Source: an uncultured Ellagibacter sp.
GTDB taxonomy: Bacteria > Actinomycetota > Coriobacteriia > Coriobacteriales > Eggerthellaceae
Assembly: GCA_934654815.1 (NCBI GenBank)
Contig: CAKUGU010000060.1
Span: forward strand, 1-8,655
DNA length: 8,655 nt
Direction of reading: 5' to 3'
The notes under the pieces: model-generated
The model's database searches: none
What the model was told of the DNA's origin: nothing
Seen by the model: the letters and a program-made list of their open reading frames with translations, nothing else
Program-made: the position numbers and the translations under genes
Shown here: piece by piece, positions 1 to 7,394 of the stretch
Numbering within the stretch: the stretch's first letter is position 1
Layout: the number at the start of each line of letters is the position of its first letter

Positions 1-1167
<1,167 letters not shown>

Positions 1168-1219
1168 GCGCGGCGGGCGCGCCCCGTCGACGCCTACGCC
1201 CTCATCCCGTTTTCGCCGG

Positions 1220-1263
1220 AAGCCGGCTCGCCCGATCCCGTACGAGCCGGCTTCTTCGTTTTC
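1220..1263 (+). terminator. Rho-independent terminator after prfC
   Basis: An 11-bp perfect stem (1220-1230 AAGCCGGCTCG with 1243-1253 CGAGCCGGCTT) closes a 12-base loop and is followed by CTTCGTTTTCC. It lies about 50 bases after the prfC stop and before the next gene's promoter. The T tract is interrupted, so efficiency is uncertain, but position and stem strength fit a + strand terminator. Confidence 0.8.
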
Positions 1264-1281
1264 CGCGCCCGAGGTGCGTGC

Positions 1282-1310
1282 TTGCACACGCCGGGCGCGC
1301 GGCCGATAAT
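1282..1310 (+). promoter_or_regulatory. Sigma-70-type promoter for the esterase gene
   Basis: TTGCAC (1282-1287, 4 of 6 matches to TTGACA) and GATAAT (1305-1310, 5 of 6 to TATAAT) are separated by exactly 17 bases. This predicts a start of transcription near 1317, about 16 bases before the ATG at 1333, which leaves room only for the GGAGG ribosome site. The longer in-frame TTG start at 1282 would fall on the -35 element, which argues for the 1333 start. Confidence 0.65.
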
Positions 1311-1332
1311 CGGTTGGTTGGAAGGAGGAACG

Positions 1333-2334
1333 ATGGCGCTTGGAACGGACCGCGGAAGAGAACCCGCCCATGCGTTTTCGGCCGGCGGCTGCAGCGTCGC
1401 CGTATGGACCATCGGCGCGCGCGAGGAAACGAGCAGCACGCAAGGCGAAGATCGGCACCACCTGCCAGGCGTACCGGGCCGTCCGTCGGGTACGGACGGG
1501 AGCGACCCCGGCTGCGGCGCTGCGGGCCGCCCCTTCGTCTACCTGCACGTTTACGACGGCGGCGGCGCGGACGTCGCCGAGGCGCTGGAGGGCATAGGGT
1601 GCGTACCCTGCACGCTCGTCGCCGTAAAGCCCGCATGCTGGAACGACGACATGACGCCCTGGGAATGCCCCGGGCTCTTCGCGGGCGACGCGCCGTTCGC
1701 GGGGCATGCGGAATGCCAGCTTCATCTGCTTGAGCGGGAAATCATCCCGCGCGCCGAAGCGCTGGTGCGCGCGCCAGTCGCTGCGCCGGCCAAACTCACC
1801 GCGGAGACGCTGGCGCAAACGCGGCCGGCGAACCCCTCGCCCATCGCTCTCGCCGATCCCGGCGACCCCGACGCGCCCGACGGCGCACGACCTTCGTTCA
1901 CTGGGCCCGCCGAGCCCGACGGCGCGCGGCCGCAACGCATCATCGCCGGGTACTCGCTTGCCGGGCTCTTCGCGATTTGGGCGCAGGCGCGCTCCGCGGC
2001 GTTCGACCGCGTCGCGAGCGCATCGGGGTCGCTGTGGTACCCGGGATTCGCACGCTTCGTGCGGGAAAGCGCGATGACGCGCCCGCCCGAATGCGCCTTC
2101 GTATCGCTCGGTAAGAAGGAGACGAAGACGCCGAGCCGGCTTCTGCGCAACGTCGCGCAAGGCACCGACGAGGTCGTGACCGCCCTGCGGGAAAAGGGCA
2201 TCCCCACGCGCTTCGCCTTGAACCCCGGCAACCACTTCAAGGAGCCGGCGCTGCGCATGGCGCGCGGCATCGCCTGGTGCGCAAGCTGGCCGGACGTCGC
2301 CCGCGATTCCGCCGACAAAGCGCCGCGGCCCTAG
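1333..2334 (+). CDS. Alpha/beta-hydrolase, putative esterase (Fes/IroE-like fold)
   Basis: The product is 333 residues, probably a cytoplasmic serine hydrolase of the putative-esterase group; no signal peptide or membrane segment is visible and the substrate cannot be told. ATG 1333 follows AAGGAGGA with a 3-4 base spacer. The serine-hydrolase elbow is GYSLAG with Ser208; the likely catalytic His is His301 in NPGNHFKE. FVSLGKKETKT (about 257-267) matches the stretch that often reads SLGDKEEKT in relatives, so the acid residue may be Glu263; the usual Asp position is Lys261 here. WNDDMTPWECPGLF (103-116) matches the family's WNxDLSPW motif before the conserved LIPxxE-like IIPRAE (137-142). Residues about 145-200 are an Ala/Pro/Asp-rich stretch containing PDGARP twice, absent from relatives as I know them and probably a flexible loop. 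The gene stands alone between a terminator and convergent ung. It could be inactive or have altered specificity if the triad is incomplete. Confidence 0.8.
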   Translation: MALGTDRGREPAHAFSAGGCSVAVWTIGAREETSSTQGEDRHHLPGVPGRPSGTDGSDPGCGAAGRPFVYLHVYDGGGADVAEALEGIGCVPCTLVAVKPACWNDDMTPWECPGLFAGDAPFAGHAECQLHLLEREIIPRAEALVRAPVAAPAKLTAETLAQTRPANPSPIALADPGDPDAPDGARPSFTGPAEPDGARPQRIIAGYSLAGLFAIWAQARSAAFDRVASASGSLWYPGFARFVRESAMTRPPECAFVSLGKKETKTPSRLLRNVAQGTDEVVTALREKGIPTRFALNPGNHFKEPALRMARGIAWCASWPDVARDSADKAPRP

Positions 2335-2372
2335 CCGGCACCCGGAGTCCGCCAGTACCGCCGAACCCGCAA

Positions 2373-2391
2373 CGAGCGCCCGCCGCGCTCG
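2373..2391. other. GC hairpin between convergent esterase and ung genes
   Basis: The 136 bases between the two stop codons (2335-2470) contain no gene. The best structure is a 7-bp stem (CGAGCGC with GCGCTCG) around a five-base CCGCC loop. It reads equally on both strands but has no T tract on either side, so it is at best a weak bidirectional terminator and may be chance in GC-rich DNA. Confidence 0.3.
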
Positions 2392-2470
2392 ACCCCAGCC
2401 TCCGCCTGCGCGCGCAACCCTGGCAACTTCCCCGGCCCGACGCATTCCCCGACCCGGAACCCCGGCTCGT

Positions 2471-3238
2471 TTAAGCGGGAAGCGACCAATCGATAGGCTC
2501 CTCACCGCATTCGCGCAGAAGCCCGTTCGCACGCGAGAACGGCCGCGACCCCAGAAACGCCGGCAAGTCCCCCGCATCGCGCGATGCCGACAAGGGCGAC
2601 GGATGCGTGCTCGCAAGAACGAACTTGCGCGAAACGGCGCGCTCCGCCCGCTTCGCCGCTTCCCCCTGAAGGAGCGCCGCCGCGCTCTCGACGCACGATT
2701 TCGCCTCGACGATGAGCTTCACCGCAGGGCGCCCCCATGCCAAAAACACCACCGGTTGGGGCGCGCGCATGCATTCCTCGATCACGTAGGTGGTGAGCGT
2801 CTGCCACCCGAGCTTGCTGTGCGAGTTCGCCGCGTGCTCGCGCACGGTGAGCGTCGTGTTCAGAAGCAGCACGCCGCGGCGCGCCCACGGCGTGAGGTCC
2901 CCGCTCGACGGGATGGCGCAACCCGTGTCGGCCGCGAGCTCTTTGAAGATATTTCGAAGACTCGGCGGGATCTTCTGCCCCCCGGGCACCGAGAACGAAA
3001 GCCCCATCGCCTGCCCGGGGCCATGATAAGGGTCCTGACCGAGCACGACCGCGCGCACGTCCTCGGGCGCGGTGAAGGCGAGCGCGTTTAGGATGTCGTC
3101 CTGCGGCGGGTAGATGGTTTCCTCGCCCCTCAGGCTGTTCACCTCGGCAAGGAGCTCGTCGGTTTTCCGGCAAACGTTTTGCGGCGCATGCTCCATCCAT
3201 GCGGCGATCGCGTCCTGCTTGTTTTTCCCGTCGGCCAC
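2471..3238 (-). CDS. ung: Uracil-DNA glycosylase, family 1
   Basis: The enzyme excises uracil from DNA, arising from cytosine deamination or dUMP incorporation, and starts base excision repair. The product is 255 residues. Family-1 motifs are all present: GQDPYHGPGQAMGLSF with catalytic Asp69 (GQDPYH 67-72), LLLNTTLTV with the uracil-reading Asn127, VFLAWG (164-169), and HPSPLSA (212-218) with catalytic His212 and the DNA-intercalating Leu216, then SRPFSRAN and a C-terminal PIDW. The GTG start at 3238 is chosen because CGGAGGTG lies just upstream; an in-frame TTG at 3259 would place that ribosome site inside the gene. The segment between AWG and HPSP is about 20 residues longer than in E. coli Ung (extra Ala/Glu-rich helix near 181-205). 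It appears to be a single-gene unit, convergent with the esterase and divergent from the diguanylate cyclase. Confidence 0.97.
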   Translation of the reverse strand: MADGKNKQDAIAAWMEHAPQNVCRKTDELLAEVNSLRGEETIYPPQDDILNALAFTAPEDVRAVVLGQDPYHGPGQAMGLSFSVPGGQKIPPSLRNIFKELAADTGCAIPSSGDLTPWARRGVLLLNTTLTVREHAANSHSKLGWQTLTTYVIEECMRAPQPVVFLAWGRPAVKLIVEAKSCVESAAALLQGEAAKRAERAVSRKFVLASTHPSPLSASRDAGDLPAFLGSRPFSRANGLLRECGEEPIDWSLPA

Positions 3239-3270
3239 GCGGCACCTCCGTTTTCCCAATCGTTTCCCCC

Positions 3271-3276
3271 ATTGTA
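3271..3276 (-). promoter_or_regulatory. -10 element of the ung promoter
   Basis: On the - strand these bases read TACAAT (5 of 6 matches to the -10 consensus). The predicted transcript would start near 3264, about 26 bases before the GTG start and just ahead of the GGAGG site. I see no good -35 hexamer at 16-18 bases, so the promoter would be weak or activator-dependent. Confidence 0.5.
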
Positions 3277-3313
3277 GCGAACGGCGCGCCCGCGCACGCC
3301 CGTGTGATGCTCC

Positions 3314-3344
3314 TTGGCAGGGCGGCGCGCGCTCATGGTAGAAT
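3314..3344 (+). promoter_or_regulatory. Promoter of the diguanylate cyclase gene
   Basis: TTGGCA (3314-3319) and an extended -10, TGGTAGAAT (3336-3344, hexamer TAGAAT), are separated by 19 bases. The spacer is long, but the TGn extension can offset a poor -35. Transcription would begin near 3351 and leave a leader of about 30 bases before the ATG at 3382, which argues against the longer upstream reading frame that is open from 3199. Confidence 0.6.
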
Positions 3345-3381
3345 CGTCGCCCGAGGGAAAGAGACGAGAACGACCGGCATC

Positions 3382-4470
3382 ATGTACTACTCATTCATCG
3401 CGCTCATAGCGGCGGCGGCAGCCGTCATCATGATCTTCAGCGTCCACGGCAACGCCGCGCTGCCGCGCTACGAAAAGCGCCACTTCATCGCCATCTTCGC
3501 CACGATCGCCATCGGCACGACCTGCGAATGGGCGGCTTTGGAAATGGGCGGGCAGGCGCCTGCATGCTTCGTCGCCATTCCCGTCTTGAAGGCGATCGAG
3601 TTCTCGCTCGCCCCGGCGCTCGGCGTCCTGTACGTGGGCATCGTCGCCGAAAAAGACTCGAAGACCATGCGCATCGCGTACGCCGCGGTCGTGGCGCATG
3701 CGGCCCTCGAATGCGCCTGCGCGCCGTTCGGAATCGTGTTCTACGTCGATGACCAGGGAATCTATCACCACGGCACGTTCTACTTCGCCTACATCGCCGC
3801 GTTCTTCGCGAGTGCGCTGTTCCTGCTCGTCGAGACGTCGCGCTTCTCGAAGGGCTTTCAGTACCGCAACCGGCACATCCCCTGGCTCATCCTCGCTTTC
3901 CTGGCGGTGAGCATCTCGGTGCAGATGGCCGACTCCAACATCCGCGTCACCTGGCTCGCCCTTTCTGTGAGCGGCATGATGTTCTACATCCTCTACTGCT
4001 CGATCATCCAGCAGACCGACGCGCTCACGCGCCTGCTCAACCGCCGAAGCTACGAGGGGGCCATCGAGTTCCTCGACGAGAAGGCGGTGCTCATCCTGTT
4101 CGACGTCGACTGCTTCAAGCAGCTGAACGACACCTGCGGCCACGACATGGGCGACGAGGGGCTTAGGCTCATCGCGCGCGCCATCTACCGCACCTACAGC
4201 CCCTACGGCTGCTGCTACCGCATCGGTGGGGACGAGTTCTGCGCCATCGTCACGCGCGACATCGAGCGCATAGACGAGTTGAACGCGCATTTCGAGCTGG
4301 AGCTTACGCTCGAGCGCGGACGCTGGGAGTCGCTTCCCGGCGTATCGGTCGGGTTCGCGGCCTTCGACCCGAAATCCGACGACAAGGCGGACGTGTTCAA
4401 GAACGCCGACGACGACATGTACCGCAAGAAGAAGGAGCGCAAGGAGCGCGACGGCGCCCCGGCACGCTAG
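3382..4470 (+). CDS. Seven-helix membrane diguanylate cyclase (GGDEF)
   Basis: The 362-residue product is predicted to make cyclic di-GMP from two GTP at the inner face of the membrane. Seven hydrophobic segments are visible at about 2-20, 34-52, 62-88, 97-120, 131-150, 166-182 and 188-209, and together form the sensor part. The cytoplasmic GGDEF domain (about 213-350) begins with DALTRLLNRRSY, has the metal/GTP site FDVDCFKQLND (Asp241, Asp243, Asn249, Asp250), the signature RIGGDEF (GGDEF 282-286) and the terminal pattern VSVGFAAF...ADDDMY. The product-inhibition I-site RxxD, expected at 273-276, is SPYG, so feedback by c-di-GMP at this site is not expected. The tail is Lys/Arg/Glu-rich. 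No EAL phosphodiesterase domain is attached. The ATG at 3382 is preceded by only a weak purine-rich site (GAGACGAGAACG); the promoter position supports this start. The ligand sensed by the membrane part is unknown. Confidence 0.92.
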   Translation: MYYSFIALIAAAAAVIMIFSVHGNAALPRYEKRHFIAIFATIAIGTTCEWAALEMGGQAPACFVAIPVLKAIEFSLAPALGVLYVGIVAEKDSKTMRIAYAAVVAHAALECACAPFGIVFYVDDQGIYHHGTFYFAYIAAFFASALFLLVETSRFSKGFQYRNRHIPWLILAFLAVSISVQMADSNIRVTWLALSVSGMMFYILYCSIIQQTDALTRLLNRRSYEGAIEFLDEKAVLILFDVDCFKQLNDTCGHDMGDEGLRLIARAIYRTYSPYGCCYRIGGDEFCAIVTRDIERIDELNAHFELELTLERGRWESLPGVSVGFAAFDPKSDDKADVFKNADDDMYRKKKERKERDGAPAR

Positions 4471-4483
4471 CGGCGCCGCACCT

Positions 4484-4646
4484 GCGGTTGCGGGCGGACC
4501 TCAAGCACGCAAGCCCCCTTCGCGCACGCCCCTCGCACGTTCGCAAGCCCCCGCGACGCTTTGCAGCCCCCGGCCGCCCTCCTTGCGACCCCGGCGAGAG
4601 CGCGCGCCTGCAAGCCCCCGAACCCCGCAAGCTTCCCCCGCGCATG
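4484..4646. repeat. Intergenic GC-rich tract with GCAAGCCCCC repeats
   Basis: Between the cyclase stop (4470) and the nrdD terminator lies a gene-free tract. GCAAGCCCCC occurs exactly at 4509-4518, 4543-4552 and 4610-4619, with degenerate copies at 4563 (GCAGCCCCC), 4585 (GCGACCCC) and 4627 (GCAAGCTTCCCCC). Spacing is irregular (17-34 bases). Read on the - strand they are GGGGGCTTGC units rich in G runs. No convincing terminator for the cyclase gene is visible. The short reading frames here have no recognisable features and I treat them as chance. Confidence 0.5.
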
Positions 4647-4683
4647 AAAAAAAAAGCGAGCCGCCCGACACCGGACGGCTCGC
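4647..4683 (-). terminator. Strong Rho-independent terminator of nrdD
   Basis: Read on the - strand, a 12-bp stem (GCGAGCCGTCCG with CGGGCGGCTCGC, one G-U pair) closes a GTGT loop and is followed by nine T residues. It lies 45 bases past the nrdD TAG stop. On the + strand the hairpin lacks a T tract, so it acts in one direction only. It closes the nrdD transcript as a single-gene unit. Confidence 0.93.
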
Positions 4684-4727
4684 TTCGCCTTCACGTTTCC
4701 ACGGACCCGCGAACCCGCACGGCTTGC

Positions 4728-6950
4728 CTACAGATGCAGCACGCGATCCTTGATCTCCTGCGTGCGGCCCTGGTTCCAGAACTGCGTGCCGATGTAGCCG
4801 CAGGTGCGGCGCGCCACGTTGAGCTTCTCCTGGTCGCGGTTGCCGCATTTCGGGCATTCCCACACGAGCTTGCCATCGTCTTCGACGATCTGGATTTCGC
4901 CGTCGTAGCCGCACACCTGGCAGTAGTCGCTCTTGGTGTTCAGCTCTGCGTACATGATATTGTCGTAGATGTACTGCATGACGCGGATGACGGCCTTCAG
5001 GTTGTCCTGCATGTTCGGGACCTCGACGTAGCTGATGGCCCCGCCCGGCGACAGGCGCTGGAAGGCGCTTTCGAACTTCAGCTTGTCGAACGCGTCGATC
5101 TCCTCCGTCACATGCACGTGGTAGCTGTTCGTGATGTAGCCCTTGTCGGTGATGCCGGGGATCACGCCGAAGCGGCGCTGCAAGGCCTTCGCGAACTTGT
5201 AGGTGGTCGACTCGAGCGGCGTGCCGTACAGCGAGAAGTCGATGTTCGTGGCGGCCTTCCACTCGTTGCACTTGTCGTTCATGTGCTGCATGACCTCCAT
5301 GGCGAACGGCGTGCCCTCGGGGTCGGTGTGGCTGTGGCCGGTCATGTACTTCACGCACTCGTAGAGGCCCGCGTAGCCGAGGCTGATGGTGGAGTACCCG
5401 CCGTAGAGCAGCTTGTCGATGGGCTCGCCCTTCTTCAGGCGCGCGAGGGCGCCGTACTGCCAGAGGATCGGCGCGGCGTCGGACAAGGTGCCCTTCAGGC
5501 GGTTGTGGCGGCACATGAGCGCCTTGTAGCACAGCTCCAGGCGCTCGTCGAAGATCTCCCAGAACTTGGTCATGTCGCCGTGCGATGACAGCGCCACGTC
5601 GGGCAGGCTGATGGTGACGACGCCCTGGTTGAAACGGCCGTAGTACTTGGGCTTGCCCGGCTCGTAGTTGCCGGCATTCGCCACGTTGTCGTAGCCGTTG
5701 CCGGAACGGTCGGGCGTCAAGAAGCTGCGGCAGCCCATGCACGTGTAGCAGTCGCCGTTGCCCTCGGTCTCGCCCTTCGAGAGCTTCATCTCGCGCATCT
5801 TCTTTTCCGAGATGTAGTCGGGCACCATGCGCTTGGCCGTGCACTTCGCGGCGAGCTGGGTGAGGTAGAAGAACGGCGAGTCCTCGTGGATGTTGTCTTC
5901 TTCCAGCACGTAGATGAGCTTCGGGAACGCCGGCGTGATCCACACGCCCGCCTCGTTCTTCACGCCCTCGTAGCGCTGGCGCAGCGTTTCCTCGATGATC
6001 ATGGCGAGGTCGTGCTTCTCCTGCTCGGAGCGCGCCTCGTTCAGGTACATGAACACGGTGACGAACGGCGCCTGGCCGTTGGTCGTCATGAGCGTGACCA
6101 CCTGGTACTGGATGGTCTGCACGCCGCGGCGGATCTCGTCGCGCAGGCGGTTCTCCACGACCTCCTTGATGCGCTCGGCGTTGGCCTCGAGCCCGAGCTG
6201 GTTGATCTCCTGGAGCACCTGGCGGCGGATCTTCTGGCGGCTCACGTCGACGAACGGCGCGAGATGCGTGAGCGAGATGGACTGCCCGCCGTACTGGCAG
6301 CTCGCCACCTGTGCGATGATCTGCGTCGCGATGTTGCACGCGGTGGAGAAGCTGTGCGGACGCTCGATCATGGTGCCGGAGATGACCGTGCCGTTCTGCA
6401 GCATGTCTTCCAGGTTCACGAGGTCGCAGTTGTGCATGTGCTGCGCGAAGTAGTCGGAATCGTGGAAGTGGATGATGCCCTCGTTGTGCGCGCGCACCAC
6501 GTCGGGGGGCAGAAGCAGGCGCATCGTGATGTCCTTGGACACCTCGCCCGCCATGTAGTCGCGCTGCACGGAGTTCACCGTCGGGTTCTTGTTGGAGTTT
6601 TCCTGCTTGGCTTCCTCGTTGTTGCACTCGATGAGCGACAGGATCTTGTCGTCGGTGGTGTTCGACTGGCGCTTCAGGCTCTGCACGTAGCGGTAGATGA
6701 TGTACTTGCGCGCCACGGTGTAGCGGCCCTGCGCCATGATCTGGTCCTCGACCATGTCCTGGATTTCCTCGACCGACACGGTGTGCCCGCTTCGTCCGCA
6801 CAGCCATTCCACGCTGTGCGCCGCGAGCGCGATCTGGTCGTCGGTCAAACGCTCGATCTCGGGGACCTCGTTGTTGGCCGCCTTGATCGCGTTCACGATT
6901 TTGTCGATGTCGAAGGGGACTTCAGATCCGCTGCGCTTGATGATCTTCAT
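4728..6950 (-). CDS. nrdD: Anaerobic (class III) ribonucleoside-triphosphate reductase
   Basis: This oxygen-sensitive glycyl-radical enzyme reduces NTPs to dNTPs for anaerobic DNA synthesis; its radical is installed by the radical-SAM activase NrdG. The 740-residue product has an N-terminal ATP-cone (about 1-93, starting MKIIKRSG) for allosteric control by ATP/dATP, then the NrdD barrel: HFHDSDYFAQHMHNCDLVNL with Cys175, and CMGCRSF with Cys407 as the likely thiyl-radical cysteine. The C-terminus carries a zinc site (Cys677, Cys680, Cys699, Cys702) and the radical loop RTCGY with Gly718. The length is normal and all key residues are present. ATG 6950 follows AAGGAAG at proper spacing; an in-frame ATG at 6989 has no ribosome site. 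nrdG is not beside it: a terminator follows directly. Two NrdR-like operators lie upstream. The reductant subtype (formate or thioredoxin-like) was not resolved. Confidence 0.97.
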   Translation of the reverse strand: MKIIKRSGSEVPFDIDKIVNAIKAANNEVPEIERLTDDQIALAAHSVEWLCGRSGHTVSVEEIQDMVEDQIMAQGRYTVARKYIIYRYVQSLKRQSNTTDDKILSLIECNNEEAKQENSNKNPTVNSVQRDYMAGEVSKDITMRLLLPPDVVRAHNEGIIHFHDSDYFAQHMHNCDLVNLEDMLQNGTVISGTMIERPHSFSTACNIATQIIAQVASCQYGGQSISLTHLAPFVDVSRQKIRRQVLQEINQLGLEANAERIKEVVENRLRDEIRRGVQTIQYQVVTLMTTNGQAPFVTVFMYLNEARSEQEKHDLAMIIEETLRQRYEGVKNEAGVWITPAFPKLIYVLEEDNIHEDSPFFYLTQLAAKCTAKRMVPDYISEKKMREMKLSKGETEGNGDCYTCMGCRSFLTPDRSGNGYDNVANAGNYEPGKPKYYGRFNQGVVTISLPDVALSSHGDMTKFWEIFDERLELCYKALMCRHNRLKGTLSDAAPILWQYGALARLKKGEPIDKLLYGGYSTISLGYAGLYECVKYMTGHSHTDPEGTPFAMEVMQHMNDKCNEWKAATNIDFSLYGTPLESTTYKFAKALQRRFGVIPGITDKGYITNSYHVHVTEEIDAFDKLKFESAFQRLSPGGAISYVEVPNMQDNLKAVIRVMQYIYDNIMYAELNTKSDYCQVCGYDGEIQIVEDDGKLVWECPKCGNRDQEKLNVARRTCGYIGTQFWNQGRTQEIKDRVLHL

Positions 6951-7108
6951 GGCACTTCCTTTTCCCACTTGTTCTTCAAACAACGTCATCGTTTCGCGCC
7001 CTTGAGAAGGGCGCACGACACGGACACGGCGTTTTTCGAGGTGAGGGCGCCGTGCGCGCGTCGGGATGTTTTCCAGGCGGCGCGCCTGTTTTCGCGCCGC
7101 TCTTTCGG
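6951..7108 (-). promoter_or_regulatory. Long structured 5' leader of nrdD
   Basis: If transcription starts just after the -10 at 7116-7121, nrdD has a leader of about 158 bases. It can fold into three separate hairpins: 7077-7100 (8-bp stem GCGGCGCG/CGCGCCGC), 7025-7054 (7-bp CACGGCG/CGCCGTG, 16-base loop) and 6996-7014 (8-bp GCGCCCTT/AAGGGCGC, 3-base loop). None is followed by a T run, and I recognise no known riboswitch. GC-rich DNA forms hairpins easily, so a regulatory role is uncertain. Confidence 0.4.
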
Positions 7109-7115
7109 TGCTTCT

Positions 7116-7121
7116 ATAATA
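7116..7121 (-). promoter_or_regulatory. -10 element of the nrdD promoter
   Basis: The - strand reads TATTAT, 5 of 6 matches to TATAAT. The bases 17 upstream (7139-7144, AATATC) make a poor -35 and fall inside the first NrdR-like operator, so a bound repressor would cover the -35 region. The + strand reads TATAAT at 7115-7120, but no -35 is visible on that side. Confidence 0.5.
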
Positions 7122-7132
7122 CGACAGGTTGA

Positions 7133-7148
7133 GCACAAGATATTGTGT
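7133..7148 (-). promoter_or_regulatory. NrdR box 1 (promoter-proximal operator)
   Basis: The - strand reads ACACAATATCTTGTGC, agreeing at 14 of 16 positions with the NrdR box consensus acaCwAtATaTwGtgt; its core CACAA-GATA-TTGTG is a perfect inverted repeat. NrdR is the ATP/dATP-sensing repressor of ribonucleotide reductase genes, and the site overlaps the nrdD -35 region. The regulator gene itself is not in this window. Confidence 0.8.
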
Positions 7149-7163
7149 TTTCTGGCGAATGAA

Positions 7164-7179
7164 AATCCATAGGTGGTGT
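7164..7179 (-). promoter_or_regulatory. NrdR box 2 (distal, degenerate operator)
   Basis: The - strand reads ACACCACCTATGGATT, agreeing at 10 of 16 positions with the NrdR consensus. Alone it would be unconvincing, but its centre lies exactly 31 bp (about three helical turns) from box 1, with a 15-base spacer, which is the tandem arrangement known for NrdR operators. Confidence 0.6.
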
Positions 7180-7380
7180 CTCCACTTAGTTTTCAACAGC
7201 CCTCGAAAATCGCAAAATCCCACCTCGCCACGCAAGGAGCGCATTATTTGGAACGCCCGAAAACGAGGTTTTCAACAATGGCAAAACCGCAGGTCGATTT
7301 TTTCGGCGCGCGTGCGCCTCGCGATTAGGTCTTGACAACCGCGAAAACGCGTCGACGCGGATTCCCTCGCGCAACACCGC
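7180..7380. other. Intergenic region upstream of the glycosylase-Vsr gene
   Basis: These 201 bases lack a supported gene. They are less GC-rich than their surroundings and hold two exact copies of GTTTTCAACA (7189-7198 and 7268-7277), 79 bases apart, resembling degenerate DnaA boxes (TTATNCACA, two mismatches). A perfect TTGACA sits at 7332-7337 with no -10 at usable spacing. A - strand frame at 7186-7401 (71 codons) has no recognisable family or ribosome site and is treated as chance. Confidence 0.45.
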
Positions 7381-7386
7381 TATACT
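7381..7386 (+). promoter_or_regulatory. -10 element of the glycosylase-Vsr gene; possible leaderless start
   Basis: TATACT (5 of 6 to TATAAT) ends eight bases before the ATG at 7395. Counting from the hexamer, transcription should begin at about 7393-7395, on or next to the start codon. The only purine run (GGGGG 7388-7392) is two bases from the ATG, too close for a normal ribosome site. Both points fit a leaderless mRNA. Confidence 0.5.
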
Positions 7387-7394
7387 TGGGGGCC

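Noticed and set aside
3239..3259. TTG start for ung at 3259
   Set aside because: The GGAGG ribosome site lies between this TTG and the GTG at 3238, so the shorter start is better supported.
3199..3381. Upstream extension of the diguanylate cyclase frame
   Set aside because: It would read through the ung start region and both divergent promoters, and the added residues are Arg-rich without features. The ATG at 3382 begins directly with the first membrane helix.
4501..6807. A 768-codon - strand frame overlapping nrdD
   Set aside because: It is a second frame inside nrdD with low-complexity Arg/Ala/His/Gly composition and no family motifs, while the nrdD frame carries every catalytic residue.
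7115..7120. TATAAT on the + strand as a promoter for the repair fusion gene
   Set aside because: No -35 at usable distance, and the gene starts 275 bases later. The same bases serve better as the - strand nrdD -10.
5886..7172. A 428-codon + strand frame opposite nrdD
   Set aside because: The Val/His/Asp/Leu-rich translation is typical of the reverse complement of a GC-rich gene; it also crosses the nrdD promoter.
7310..7323. GGCGC/GCGCC hairpin next to a T run as a terminator
   Set aside because: The T run precedes the hairpin on the + strand and would be A on the - strand, so it cannot act as an intrinsic terminator in either direction.
7332..7337. Perfect TTGACA as the -35 of the glycosylase-Vsr promoter
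   Set aside because: No -10-like hexamer is found 16-19 bases downstream; the TATACT before the gene is 43 bases away.
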